64,000 bases of DNA from Candidatus Bathyarchaeota archaeon (GCA_018396775.1 JAGTRF010000005.1:42747-106746); one strand, 5' to 3'. Counted from the first letter of the stretch, positions 41,773 through 51,631 are shown. Notes: generated by a model not told the origin, from the sequence alone. Translations and numbers: made by a program.

Positions 41773-42903
41773 TTAAACTTTCCAATCTAATTTTTCATCT
41801 TTTTTATTGAAAATAAACACCTTAATTAATGCAGCGATCATTATTAATAAGCTTAAGAAAGAATAAATGAAATAATAAATAAGAAATTCGTGAAGCTTAA
41901 ACTTGAAGCCCAGCCTTCTTGAAAGAATGAAAAATAAGCTTGAAAAAGCTAGAAATGCGATTATTGATGCTGAAAAGTTTTGAAGAACGTTCAGTCCTAT
42001 GTGTATCAATAATAAAATTGGGAGCATAAAATTAAAGTTTACAGTTAAAAATAATGATATAATTGAAATAAAATGGAATGGAGCTGAAGTTAAAGTATAT
42101 ACTGGTAAATTTAATGAAAAAATGTTTATAATTAGTATAGTTGAAGAGGGGAAAAGCAGGAATAAAGCTGGAATAAATACTTGAGGTTTTTTAAAGCATC
42201 TTCTTAACAATTCTTTGAACCATTCTTTAAACCATAAAGCTGCTCCTATGCTCCATCTTCTTCTTTGAATCATCCACTTCCTCCAACTTGAATGAACATG
42301 ATTATAAACATTAGCTTCCTTAACGTAAGCAAATTTACACTCATTAAGAAAAGCTCTTATAGCTATATCTAAATCTTCGCTTATAACTTTTCTAAATCCT
42401 CCTAACTTATCAAATACGCTCTTTTTTATGGCGAAAGCAGCACCATTTATAGCTGGAGTCTTCTTTACGAATTTACCCATTAACCAAGAACATATATTAA
42501 AGCTAACATACTCGTAATAACTCATTTTAGCTAAAAAACTATCTTTAACAACTTCCTTTTTCACATCAATAATATCAGCTTTTTCCATCTCCCTTAAAAT
42601 TTTATTTAGGAAATGCTCATCCTCAGGGACTTCTACATCAGCATCTAAAAAAAGTAAAATCTCGCTTGAAGCACTCTTTGCAACTTTATTTAAAGCATTT
42701 GCTTTACCTATTCTTTCATTATTAATTATAAATTTTGCTTTCTCATGAAATTCATTTGAAATCTTTAAAGAATATTCAGAAGGTTCATCTATAATAATGA
42801 AAATCTCTTTCTCAATTTTCTGATTTAAAAGTTTATTCAATATGTCAGGTAACAGCTTAGATTCTTTATAAACTGGTATTAAAATACTGATTTTAGAAAT
42901 CAT
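41773..42903 (-). CDS. Membrane glycosyltransferase, GT2 family
   Basis: A 376-residue GT2 enzyme: ILIPVYKESKLLPDILN, the donor-binding LLFLDADVEVPEDE, the acceptor-side EDLDIAIRAF and QRRRWSIGAAL. Residues after about 245 hold roughly four membrane helices, as in processive or lipid-linked glycan synthases. It probably transfers a sugar from a nucleotide donor to a lipid or growing chain on the cytoplasmic side. It stands alone, flanked by long AT-rich gaps, near other surface-glycan genes. Confidence 0.85.
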   Translation of the reverse strand: MISKISILIPVYKESKLLPDILNKLLNQKIEKEIFIIIDEPSEYSLKISNEFHEKAKFIINNERIGKANALNKVAKSASSEILLFLDADVEVPEDEHFLNKILREMEKADIIDVKKEVVKDSFLAKMSYYEYVSFNICSWLMGKFVKKTPAINGAAFAIKKSVFDKLGGFRKVISEDLDIAIRAFLNECKFAYVKEANVYNHVHSSWRKWMIQRRRWSIGAALWFKEWFKELLRRCFKKPQVFIPALFLLFPSSTILIINIFSLNLPVYTLTSAPFHFISIISLFLTVNFNFMLPILLLIHIGLNVLQNFSASIIAFLAFSSLFFILSRRLGFKFKLHEFLIYYFIYSFLSLLIMIAALIKVFIFNKKDEKLDWKV

Positions 42904-43423
42904 TTAGATCCCTTTTAATTGCATAATTTAATAGACCAGTTATTTATTAAGCCTTATAAAAAGCTTCATGAAACCAATTTAAACAGTTAGGGCATGCTTT
43001 TAATAGTTTTCGTAATGCTCTTAATAACAGCTAAAGCGTAATATATTGGTTCAAATTCTGAAGCCTCAAGAAATATTAGATCAAGCTGCCATTAGAGTTT
43101 TGAAGCTTAGAAATAAACTTTTTTTGAATATCGAGGGTTCTCCTTAAATAACTTTTTACTATAATCTAAATGCTGGAGGTCTTGCAAAAATTAATTGTTC
43201 TCTCTAAATTTGAGTTTAACATTAAGCAGTGTTAAAAATTTTTAAAGCGTAAAGATATCTTGTGCAGATGAATCGGCTTCTTGACAAAAAGTGTAACTCC
43301 CATCTAAACTTCATCTTTTTGAACACTTAATTTTTTAAAATGGTTAAAAACAAGCTTTAAAGCATTTTCTTAAAAATGAATTCCTTTAAATTTTTCTTTT
43401 CTTAAAAATTTATTGAAGTAAAC
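42904..43423. other. Intergenic region, no gene recognised
   Basis: 520 bases with stops in all frames. On the minus strand one short open stretch (about 43066 down to 42985) reads EASEFEPIYYALAVIKSI and ends SMP stop; it looks like the tail of a lost gene but I cannot name it. Promoters for the two divergent flanking genes should lie here; several TATA-like runs exist and none stands out. Confidence 0.4.
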
Positions 43424-44488
43424 ATGGAGAAAAATGCTTTAAAGCTTCTTAATTTGCCGATGGTTAAGGAAGCTTTTTTATATGAAAGGTTAGGGGATAG
43501 GGTTAAATGCTTGCTTTGCGAGCGAAAATGTGTGATAAACGTGATGGAAAAAGGTTTTTGCAAAACAAGAATGAACATAAATAGTAAATTGTACACTTTA
43601 GTTTATGGAAATGTTAGCGCCTTAGAAAGTAGACCAATTGAAGTTAAACCTTTTTTCCATTATTGGCCAGGTTCAACTGCTTTAACTTTTTCAACTTGGT
43701 CATGCAATTTTAATTGTCCTTGGTGTCAAAATTATAGTTTATCTAGAAGTTTACCAAAGCTTGATTTAAAGTATTTTATTCAACCTAAAAAGCTTGTTAA
43801 TGAAGCTTTAAAGCTTAAAAATGAAGGTTTATGCGTTAGCTTTCAAGAACCTACTTTATTTTTTGAATCTGCTATAGAATGCTTTAAGCTTGGTGAAGCT
43901 AAAAGGCTTTATTGCTGTTTTGTTTCAAATGGTTACATGAGTATTGAAGCATTAAAAATTTTAAAGGAAAGTGGGTTAACAGGGCTTAAAATAGATGTAA
44001 AAGGAGATAAATTGGTTTATGAAAAGTATTGTGGAGGAGTCGATTCTGAAATCGTTTGGAGAAATGGTAAAATAGCTAAAGAAATGGGGGTTCATGTTGA
44101 AATAGTAAATTTAATTGTTTCAGGCGTGAATGATGATGAAGCTTCGATAATTAATGTTATAGAAAATCATGTTAAAAATTTAGGTGTAGATACGCCAATT
44201 CATTTTACAAGGTATTTTCCAGCTTATAAATTTTTTAATCCACCGACTAAAATAGATATTTTGGAGAAAGCTTATAAGCTTGCTAAATCTGCTGGAATAA
44301 AATTTCCTTATTTAGGTAATGTGCCAGGACACCCCTTAGAGAACACGTATTGTCCAGAATGCGGTTTTAAAGTTATGGAAAGATTCATGAATAAGCTTAC
44401 TCAATGCAATTTAACTTTAGATAATAAATGCCCTAAATGTAAAGCTGAAATTCCAGTTAAGGGAAAAGTAAAATATTCAGCTTGTTAA
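43424..44488 (+). CDS. AmrS-like radical SAM protein (COG1180)
   Basis: A 354-residue radical SAM enzyme of the AmmeMemoRadiSam/PflA-like group. N-terminal cysteines CLLCERKCVINVMEKGFC form a small iron or zinc site, then CNFNCPWCQNYSLSR is the CX3CX2C cluster site, followed by VSFQEPTLFFE and GLKIDVKGD. A C-terminal zinc ribbon has YCPECGFKV and KCPKCKAE. The usual partners AmmA (AMMECR1) and Memo are not in this window, so the reaction remains unknown. It overlaps the convergent kinase-fusion gene by four bases. Confidence 0.82.
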   Translation: MEKNALKLLNLPMVKEAFLYERLGDRVKCLLCERKCVINVMEKGFCKTRMNINSKLYTLVYGNVSALESRPIEVKPFFHYWPGSTALTFSTWSCNFNCPWCQNYSLSRSLPKLDLKYFIQPKKLVNEALKLKNEGLCVSFQEPTLFFESAIECFKLGEAKRLYCCFVSNGYMSIEALKILKESGLTGLKIDVKGDKLVYEKYCGGVDSEIVWRNGKIAKEMGVHVEIVNLIVSGVNDDEASIINVIENHVKNLGVDTPIHFTRYFPAYKFFNPPTKIDILEKAYKLAKSAGIKFPYLGNVPGHPLENTYCPECGFKVMERFMNKLTQCNLTLDNKCPKCKAEIPVKGKVKYSAC

Positions 44489-46143
44489 GCCGCTTTCTTT
44501 AAAGTAGAGGATATGGTCCACATTATTGTTGCTGGAGTCCAAAAAGAAAAAACTTTAATATAATTTATTCCGCCAGCTTTCTTCAAATTTGATGCGTTGC
44601 CGAATTTTAAATATCCTTTAATAAAGTTTTCAATAAACTCTTTCAACCCATATGTGACATTTAAACCATAATGGCCAGAATAATATAGAAATTCAGCTAT
44701 ATCCCAAGCTAAATCTCCACCTTTTTTAGATTGTTCAAGATCAAGAGGTATAACTTCATTTCTAGTTGTTAAAATCATGTTTTCAGGTTTCGTATCACCT
44801 ATAGCCACGTTTAAAGAGTGAATTCTTCCTAAAGCCTCTCCAACCTTAATTGAAGCTTGAGCTTCTTCTTGAGAAAGCTTATTTTTTTTAATCCAAGCTT
44901 TAACTAATTCAGAGATAACCGCTCCTTCAACGTATTCTTTTACTAAAAGCTTTTTTGGTAAGCTTATAAAAACAATTTTTTGAATAGGCACCCCCTGATT
45001 GAATAAAAACTGTGTTACGCTATACTCGCTTGCTAACCGTGTTTTCCCAGATAAAGAGAAAAATTTGGTTCCTAAAGCTACTAAGTTAAGAGTAAACCAT
45101 TTAAACCCGAACCAATCTGAATATTTTTTAGCAACAAATTTTTCTTGTCCAACTGTTATTAAATAAACTTCGTTTAAGGCTCCTCCTAAAGGCTTAATTG
45201 TAATAGGTTTATTTGGGAAAACTTCTCTTAAAGCATCAATAATAGATGAAGTTTCATTTAAATTAATTATTCGCTCATTAGTTTTAAGGTAAAGGTATTT
45301 TTTAGGGTCTTCCAGAAAAACCTTTGAGGTTGAAGCGGTTAATCCTTTAATAAATTTTGAAGTTAACTCTTTAGCCATTGAATCCAAGCTTATTCTTCCA
45401 GCTTTCCCCTGAATTAAATATGAGTAAACTGCTCTTTGACTAAACTTAACGATGTTAACAACTTTTTTAATTGTTTTCTTCAATAAAATTTTATCTATAT
45501 GGCTTTGCTCAATAGTTATGTTTTCTCCATTTAAGTTAACAATTTGGCCTTCTAAAAGTTTTAAAGCTTCTAGAAAACTTTTCTTCATTAAATTTAAGTT
45601 TCTTTCTTTTATATCTTCTCTAAACAAGTTTATGTAACTGTATCTTAAAGGTGGATAAACTTTAGCTCTTCTCTTTAATCTTGAAATAATGAAGAATTCA
45701 GGTTTAATTATTAATCCTCTTGAAAGCTCTTCATACTCTAGGATTAATTCTTCAATTTCCTCTTCAATAACTCTTTTTTTTAATTTAACCTCCATTTCAT
45801 GAATAAATTCTTCATTAATAAAAGGTATATAAGGCGTTAAAATTCTTCCTGCAACAAATTCTCCTAAAGCTCCTTTTTCAATATCAAGTTTAAAAAGCTC
45901 ATCATCAATAATAAGCATAGATGCATTAATTGAATCTATAATTTTATATTCAGCTCTTATTCCTTCATAATAGTTTTTCAAAATTAAAAGAATGTTGTAA
46001 TCGCTGTCTTCTCTAGCGTAACCGCAAACTCTAGATCCGTAAAAGCAAGCGCCTTTAACTTCATAAGCTTCAGAAGCTTTAATACAAGCATCTTTAAGCT
46101 TAATTAAATTTTTTGGTAATTGATTTAACTCCATAGAGGCCAT
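44485..46143 (-). CDS. Nucleotidyltransferase fused to a protein-kinase-like domain
   Basis: A 552-residue fusion. Residues about 15-100 form a pol-beta nucleotidyltransferase with FYGSRVCGYAREDSDYNILL; the second metal aspartate of the usual D-x-D is asparagine here. A helical middle follows (about 100-310). Residues 310-552 form a Bud32/lipopolysaccharide-kinase-like domain: FVAKKYSDWFGF with the ATP lysine, VKEYVEGAVISEL, GDTKPENMILT as catalytic loop and PLDLEQSKKGG in the place of DFG. Start ATG 46143 behind GTGGAG; GTG at 46161 is possible. Target unknown. Confidence 0.75.
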   Translation of the reverse strand: MASMELNQLPKNLIKLKDACIKASEAYEVKGACFYGSRVCGYAREDSDYNILLILKNYYEGIRAEYKIIDSINASMLIIDDELFKLDIEKGALGEFVAGRILTPYIPFINEEFIHEMEVKLKKRVIEEEIEELILEYEELSRGLIIKPEFFIISRLKRRAKVYPPLRYSYINLFREDIKERNLNLMKKSFLEALKLLEGQIVNLNGENITIEQSHIDKILLKKTIKKVVNIVKFSQRAVYSYLIQGKAGRISLDSMAKELTSKFIKGLTASTSKVFLEDPKKYLYLKTNERIINLNETSSIIDALREVFPNKPITIKPLGGALNEVYLITVGQEKFVAKKYSDWFGFKWFTLNLVALGTKFFSLSGKTRLASEYSVTQFLFNQGVPIQKIVFISLPKKLLVKEYVEGAVISELVKAWIKKNKLSQEEAQASIKVGEALGRIHSLNVAIGDTKPENMILTTRNEVIPLDLEQSKKGGDLAWDIAEFLYYSGHYGLNVTYGLKEFIENFIKGYLKFGNASNLKKAGGINYIKVFSFWTPATIMWTISSTLKKAA

Positions 46144-46204
46144 TAAGATCAAGATCTCCACTTTATCTTTAATACTCTTTCATAAAAAAGCTTTTCTAAA
46201 CCTA

Positions 46205-47674
46205 TTATTCATAAGAAATTTTGTAAATTCTAATATTTAAAAAACTGCTCTCTTCGCTGAACATTAATTGAAATGTAATTCCATCAAGTTTTACTGTTGA
46301 ACCTTCTTTTAACTCTGGAATAAGCCACCAAGATGCTGAGTAAGAAGCATTTTCCCAAACTATATATTTTATGCTATGATTTAAAAGCCAATTTCTAAGT
46401 TGAGTTTTATTCCATGAATCTTTATACCAAAAAAGATTATTTGTGGAATAAAATTTTTCCGGTGGCACATGGCTAAAATAAATTATTGTTGGGCTATCAG
46501 AAATTATAAAGCCTTCACCATTGTAAACTTCTTTTAAAGCTTCTCCAGCTTTAACTTCAATGGATTTATCAACTTTAAAATTCAGCATTGAACCCCAAGC
46601 AAATGTTGGAAGAAGAGTTAACAATAACAAAACAGCTTTATTCATTAAGCTTCTCTTATTTGAAAACAAGTTTGCATAAAGAATTGATGTTAAAGGTAAA
46701 ATGTAAACAGCATGCCTTGCTTGAAGAAGAAGACCTCCCAAGAAAAATTGTATAGATAAAAGCATTGTATAAAAAATTGTTAAAAGAAAAATTAAGAAAA
46801 CACTTCTTTTTTTAAAATTTAAAACCCCAGAAATTAAGCCTAAAAGAAAAAGATTAGAGGTAATATTCATGATTAACTGCGGATATTCAATAAGCTTATT
46901 TATAGTTAAAGGTACTTCTCCATAAAGGTAAACCACATCCCATTCAATCATATTCTTCTGCATTTTAAACCAAGCTAAAGAATCTGAGACATTAATATAA
47001 CTCCATAAACACCAAAGCGCAACAATTAAACTTATTATTACAATGCAATTAAGAAAGGTACGCTTCTTTTTTTGAAGTAACAAAATTAAAGTTAAGAATC
47101 CAGAAAAAAACCAAGCTTCATAACGAGTTAACATTAACAACCCTATAATTGCTGGTAGAAAATAAGCCTTATGAAAATAAAATATTAAAGCAAGAATTAA
47201 GAGAAAAACTGTTAAAGTCTCAGTTAACCCTAAAACGTTTAATTCAATAAACCAAGGCTGAAGAGCTAAAGATAAACCTGCAAAAAAACTTAAATAATCT
47301 TCACCGCTTATATATAGCGTTAAAAAATAAATTAATACGCATGTTACTGAACCTAAAATTAAGTTAAACCAATGAAGAATTGAAACGTCCCAAATTTGAG
47401 TTAAATTCATTAAAAAAGCTATTAAATAATGATATAAAGGAAGCCATACTAAGTTCATGGTGTGAGGTTTAAAATCAGTATAAAAATAGTTGTTTTTAGC
47501 TGTTAAATAGCTAATCAACCAATGATGATAACTATCACCATAATAATCTATCCCCATAGAATTTAACCTATAAAACCTAAATAATAAAGCTGTAAATAAA
47601 ATTAAAGCTGTAAATAAAACGTTCCTTTTAAAATTCAACTTCATAAATGTAAACATTTGGAACGTTATAATCAT
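46205..47674 (-). CDS. GT39-like membrane glycosyltransferase, copy 2
   Basis: A 489-residue membrane protein with about ten helices, typical of the GT-C class (ArnT/dolichyl-phosphate-mannose protein mannosyltransferase-like). An extracellular loop after helix 1 holds YYGDSYHHWLISYL and TDFKPHTMNLVWLPLYHY with acidic residues of the active site; LALQPWFIELNVL and LLMLTRYEAW follow. The soluble C-terminal part contains SDSPTIIYFS and WENASYSASWW. It is a tandem paralogue of the gene upstream. Start may be ATG at 47644 rather than 47674; either overlaps the upstream gene. Confidence 0.8.
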   Translation of the reverse strand: MIITFQMFTFMKLNFKRNVLFTALILFTALLFRFYRLNSMGIDYYGDSYHHWLISYLTAKNNYFYTDFKPHTMNLVWLPLYHYLIAFLMNLTQIWDVSILHWFNLILGSVTCVLIYFLTLYISGEDYLSFFAGLSLALQPWFIELNVLGLTETLTVFLLILALIFYFHKAYFLPAIIGLLMLTRYEAWFFSGFLTLILLLQKKKRTFLNCIVIISLIVALWCLWSYINVSDSLAWFKMQKNMIEWDVVYLYGEVPLTINKLIEYPQLIMNITSNLFLLGLISGVLNFKKRSVFLIFLLTIFYTMLLSIQFFLGGLLLQARHAVYILPLTSILYANLFSNKRSLMNKAVLLLLTLLPTFAWGSMLNFKVDKSIEVKAGEALKEVYNGEGFIISDSPTIIYFSHVPPEKFYSTNNLFWYKDSWNKTQLRNWLLNHSIKYIVWENASYSASWWLIPELKEGSTVKLDGITFQLMFSEESSFLNIRIYKISYE

Positions 47675-49112
47675 GCTCCCAATATCCTGCTTTAGAAGTG
47701 TCTTCGTAAATAAGCTTAAATGTTAACTCTCCTTTATGAACGATTTTTTCTCCAAAAGTTAATTCAGGAAATAATTTATGCGCTAGTGTAAAGCTTGTAT
47801 TTTCCACAACCAAAAATTTAACATTATTTTCTTTAAACCAATCTTTAAGCTTAGCATCATCGCATGAACTTAAATACCATTTTAAACTTTCATAGCTTAG
47901 AAAATTTTGCAATTCTATATTTGAATAATAAATTACAGTTGGGAAATCTGAAAGAATTTTTCCACCTGTATAACTATGCTTTAAAGCTAACCCAGCTCTA
48001 TAATCTGGCATTACAACATAAACTTTCTTCGGGAAAATCCAAGCTTGAGAATAATATGGAATAATTAAAATTAAAATTAAGCTTAAAACTAGTAAAAACC
48101 GTTTTATAACTCCACCTTTAAATTTTGGAAAAGCTGAAGGCGTTAAAAAAGCCATTAAAGGCATTAAAGTTATTAATCTAGCTGGATCACCAAACTCTAA
48201 CCCAAAATACCTAATTAAAGTAAAATAAAGTAAATATGTTAAAATTACAGCTGAAACAACTCTAGTTTCAAAGCATCTTAAAACACCGAAAATAATGCTT
48301 AAAAAGAAGATGAAGAAAGTTGTTACTAAAAGGAGGTTTACATAAAATAAAAGCTCTGAAGGATTGGCTAAATGAAGCTTCCAACCATAAGGAAACATCG
48401 TGTAAAGCATCGATGTGATCCAAGCGATTGGATTTCCTGCTTGAATAAAACTCCATGCACACCAACCTAAAATAATTAACAGGAAAATTAAAGGTATATA
48501 CAAGTGTTTTTTCAAATTCCATTTGAAATAAAGAAACCCTATTAAAGCTTCTGGAATAATTATAACCCAAGCTTCATAAGAAGTTAACATAGCTAAAACT
48601 GAAGTTAAAGCAAAAACTTTTCGTTTATTGCTTAATAAAGCGAAGGTTGCAGTTAAAATTAAAAAGCTTGAAATAGGCTCTGCAACAGCTAATGTTGAAA
48701 AATCCATATGCCAAGGTTGAAAAGCTAACACTAACCCTCCAATAACACCATGCCATTTAGAGCCATAAATTTTTTTAGCTAAAAAATAAATTAAAACCGA
48801 ACTTAACGAGCCTAAAAAAACGCTTAACCCTCTAGAAATCAATATAATTTTCGAATTTAATAAAACCATTAAAAAACTTGTTAAATAAAATGGGAATGGA
48901 AGCCAAACAATCGTCATATTTGGTGGAGGCTTAAAATCTGTATAAACCCAATTATTCTCTAAAGTTAAAACGTTTATCAACCATCTATGATAGCTTTCCC
49001 CAAGCCTATCTATAGGCATTTCATATAAATGCCATAATCTAACAGCTAAGGCTATTGCAAAAACTATTAAAGCGATTAAAGCTGTTAAAAACTTTTCCCT
49101 TAAGCTTTTCAA
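47628..49112 (-). CDS. GT39-like membrane glycosyltransferase, copy 1
   Basis: A 494-residue GT-C membrane protein with the same layout as its neighbour: GESYHRWLINVLTLENNWV, TDFKPPPNMTIVWLPFPFY, LAFQPWHMDFSTL, MLTSYEAWVI, and a C-terminal SDFPTVIYYSN and NTSFTLAHKLFPEL. Such enzymes transfer a sugar from a polyprenyl-phosphate carrier outside the membrane. Start TTG after AAGGAT, one base after the GT2 gene's stop. Together with that GT2 synthase it suggests a lipid-linked sugar pathway. Sequence divergence shows the duplication is old. Confidence 0.82.
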   Translation of the reverse strand: MKSLREKFLTALIALIVFAIALAVRLWHLYEMPIDRLGESYHRWLINVLTLENNWVYTDFKPPPNMTIVWLPFPFYLTSFLMVLLNSKIILISRGLSVFLGSLSSVLIYFLAKKIYGSKWHGVIGGLVLAFQPWHMDFSTLAVAEPISSFLILTATFALLSNKRKVFALTSVLAMLTSYEAWVIIIPEALIGFLYFKWNLKKHLYIPLIFLLIILGWCAWSFIQAGNPIAWITSMLYTMFPYGWKLHLANPSELLFYVNLLLVTTFFIFFLSIIFGVLRCFETRVVSAVILTYLLYFTLIRYFGLEFGDPARLITLMPLMAFLTPSAFPKFKGGVIKRFLLVLSLILILIIPYYSQAWIFPKKVYVVMPDYRAGLALKHSYTGGKILSDFPTVIYYSNIELQNFLSYESLKWYLSSCDDAKLKDWFKENNVKFLVVENTSFTLAHKLFPELTFGEKIVHKGELTFKLIYEDTSKAGYWEHDYNVPNVYIYEVEF

Positions 49113-49113
49113 G

Positions 49114-50706
49114 TTAATCCGATCCTTTAACTGGAGCAGCTTCCTTCTTAGTTAATAAAGCTACATAAAAATATGATACAACGTAAACAGCTAATATAGG
49201 GATTATTCCAAGATTACTATCTAAAACAGCTTTTATAATAGCTGTGAAGCCGATTAATCCAAGCAAAACCTCAAGAAACACCATTTTATTAATTGATATT
49301 TGATATTTTTTATCGCGCCAAGTATCTGAAACTTTTTCTATCCTATATTTTGGGGTTCTAGCAAAGCTTCCAGGGTTTTTAGCAAATAAACCTTGAAGAA
49401 CAGCCATAGTATTGCTTAAGCTTATTCCAAAACCTATTAAAGCTAATGAAAGTAAAGCTTTAGCTTGAGATTTAATTTTTACCCCTTGAAGCTTTAAGCT
49501 ATACGCGTAGAAAATCCACATTGAAATAGCGCAAAAGAAGATCATAATGTTTAACACTATCCAATGGGGCATTGAGATTAAAGCATCCCAAGCTTTATCA
49601 ACTAGTTTTTGAATGTAAGGAAGAAAATTTAAACCTTGAGTTGAAGGTGCAACGCCGCCTGGAGTAACCATGGCTTCAATAAATAAAGTTAAATTTACTA
49701 ATCTAATATCAAAAATGGCTGAGGTTAAAGCTATAAGAAAAGCTGTAAACATTAATGGGTGAACTGAATAATAGGATAAATGAATTAAAGCTTCAGTTTT
49801 CTGCTCGAAAGAAAGCATTTTGCTTTTTAAAATATTTAAGAAGAGTTTTCTAAAAACTCTTATTGAGCCTCTAGCCCATCTGCTTTGCTGTCTTTTCACA
49901 GCTGGAATTGTAGGCGGAATTTCAGCTGGACATTTTATATCCCTTAAATAAATTGCTTTCCAACCTTTAAGCTGCATTCTATAACTTGCATCTAAATCTT
50001 CAGCTAAAGTATCTGACTGCCATCCACCAGCCTCCTCTAAAGCGCTTCTTCTTAAAACTCCAGCTGAACCATTAAAGTTTAAAAGAAAATTGCCCGCTGT
50101 TCTACCTGCTTGCTCAACTATATGATGCCCATCATAACCTATAGCTATAGCTTTAGTTGTAGCATTATATTCTCTATTTAAATGCGTCCATCTGCATTGA
50201 GCTATTCCAAGCTTTCCATCATCAAAATAAGGCATTACTTTATCTAGAAAATCAGGTGGTGGAACAAAATCAGCGTCAAAAATAGCTATAAAAGGATGTT
50301 TAGTATATTTTAAAGCATTTTGAAGCGCTCCAGCTTTAAAACCTTCTCTATTAAAGCGGTGAATTACCTCAACATCATATCCAAGCTTTTTATATTTTTC
50401 AGCCACCTTCTCAACAATTTCTGTTGTTTCATCGGTGGAATCATCTAAAAGAAGAATTTGAACTAAATCTTTTCCATAATAATCAGCCATTTTTATGCAA
50501 GCTTTCATCAAGCGCTCTACAACATATTTTTCATTAAATATTGGAAGCTGAATTGTAACAGGGTTTTTTCGCCATTTCTCGATTTTCGGAAGCTTGTATC
50601 CTTGAGCTTTCTGCATTAAAACATAAAAGTTTAAACCATAAGGAAAGAAGAGAATTGATAAAACTGTAGATAAGCTTAATAAAATTTGTTGCCCAGTTAA
50701 ACTCAA
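49114..50706 (-). CDS. Processive GT2 glycosyltransferase, cellulose-synthase-like
   Basis: A 530-residue GT2 enzyme. VTIQLPIFNEKYVVERLMKA, LLDDSTDETTEIVEKV, FIAIFDADFVPPPDF, TLAEDLDASYRMQLKGWK and RQQSRWARGSIRVF with the QxxRW motif give the classical D, DxD, D, QxxRW set. About six helices lie in the C-terminal part (from residue 305). It probably makes a beta-linked polysaccharide or a glycosyl-carrier lipid (related to CsbB/glucosylceramide-synthase-like). TTG start after GGAGGAAG. First gene of a three-gene unit with the GT39-like pair. Confidence 0.88.
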   Translation of the reverse strand: MSLTGQQILLSLSTVLSILFFPYGLNFYVLMQKAQGYKLPKIEKWRKNPVTIQLPIFNEKYVVERLMKACIKMADYYGKDLVQILLLDDSTDETTEIVEKVAEKYKKLGYDVEVIHRFNREGFKAGALQNALKYTKHPFIAIFDADFVPPPDFLDKVMPYFDDGKLGIAQCRWTHLNREYNATTKAIAIGYDGHHIVEQAGRTAGNFLLNFNGSAGVLRRSALEEAGGWQSDTLAEDLDASYRMQLKGWKAIYLRDIKCPAEIPPTIPAVKRQQSRWARGSIRVFRKLFLNILKSKMLSFEQKTEALIHLSYYSVHPLMFTAFLIALTSAIFDIRLVNLTLFIEAMVTPGGVAPSTQGLNFLPYIQKLVDKAWDALISMPHWIVLNIMIFFCAISMWIFYAYSLKLQGVKIKSQAKALLSLALIGFGISLSNTMAVLQGLFAKNPGSFARTPKYRIEKVSDTWRDKKYQISINKMVFLEVLLGLIGFTAIIKAVLDSNLGIIPILAVYVVSYFYVALLTKKEAAPVKGSD

Positions 50707-50834
50707 ACAGCTTCCTCCTTAATTTTAAACTAAGTTTTAATGTTAAACTTCATCAAGGGTAATATTTAAGGCTTATAATTAGCTTTGATATAAAGCTTGT
50801 TAAAAGAATTGAAAAAGCCTTTTTTAATAAGCTT

Positions 50835-50845
50835 TCATATAATAA
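50835..50845 (+). promoter_or_regulatory. TATA-like box of the KaiC-like gene
   Basis: TTCATATAATA about 28-38 bases before the ATG at 50873. Confidence 0.35.
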
Positions 50846-50872
50846 TTAACTATTTAGAGATTGGTGTTTAAT

Positions 50873-51631
50873 ATGGAAAGAGTGCCTACAGGAATTAAAG
50901 GATTGGATGATATGCTTAAAGGCGGCTTCCCGAAAGGGAGATGCATCTTAATTGTTGGAAGCCCAGGCTCTGGAAAAACAATCTTCGCTATCCAATTTTT
51001 AAAGGTTGGAGCTGAAGCTGGAGAAAGAGGCTTGTATATAACTTTAGATGAAAGCCCAGAGCAGATTAAAATGGATGTACGTTCTTTAGGTTGGGATATA
51101 GATAAGCTTGAAAGCGAGGGGAAACTTTTTTTGCTTGATGCCACCCCATTTAGACGCCCTAAAAAAATTGAGGAAGCAAGCAGTTTTATTCAAGAAAACC
51201 TGCTTCCGCTTCCAAAATTAACTTTAAAAGGATTAATAGTGACTATTCAAAAAATGGTTAAAGAAGAAGATATTCAAAGAATAGCTGTAGATCCTATAAC
51301 AGCAATGACTTTAAGATATGAAAGCCTTTATAAAAGAAGAAGAGCTTTCTTAGCTTTTTTTGACGCTTTAACAAATGCTGGATGCACATCTATTGTAACT
51401 TCAGAGCTTAAAACAAGCATGCTTGAAAGATCTTTCCAAATAGAAGAGTTTTTATCTCAAGGCGTTATATTATTGCATTCAGTTATTCATGAAGGAAATG
51501 TTGTTAGAGCTATTCAAATAGAGAAAATGAGAGGGATTGATCATGATCCTCAGCTTAGACCTTATAGAATTACTTCAAATGGAATAGAAGTTTTTCCAAA
51601 AGATATAGTATTTAAAGCTTCATCGATTTAA
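50873..51631 (+). CDS. KaiC/RadA-like RecA-fold ATPase
   Basis: A 252-residue single-domain KaiC-like protein. RVPTGIKGLDDMLKGGFPKG opens the domain, LIVGSPGSGKTIFAIQFL is Walker A, LYITLDESPEQIKMDVRSLG follows, and RIAVDPITAMTLRY contains Walker B. Archaeal proteins of this kind are regulators or motor-associated ATPases (compare ArlH). Its 3' end overlaps the end of the membrane-bound KaiC fusion on the other strand by 20 bases. ATG at 50873 is preferred over TTG at 50861. Confidence 0.85.
   Translation: MERVPTGIKGLDDMLKGGFPKGRCILIVGSPGSGKTIFAIQFLKVGAEAGERGLYITLDESPEQIKMDVRSLGWDIDKLESEGKLFLLDATPFRRPKKIEEASSFIQENLLPLPKLTLKGLIVTIQKMVKEEDIQRIAVDPITAMTLRYESLYKRRRAFLAFFDALTNAGCTSIVTSELKTSMLERSFQIEEFLSQGVILLHSVIHEGNVVRAIQIEKMRGIDHDPQLRPYRITSNGIEVFPKDIVFKASSI

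Noticed and set aside
42904..43423. Possible transposase remnant in the long gap
   Set aside because: A 26-residue open stretch is all that remains; no terminal repeats or transposase motif could be seen.
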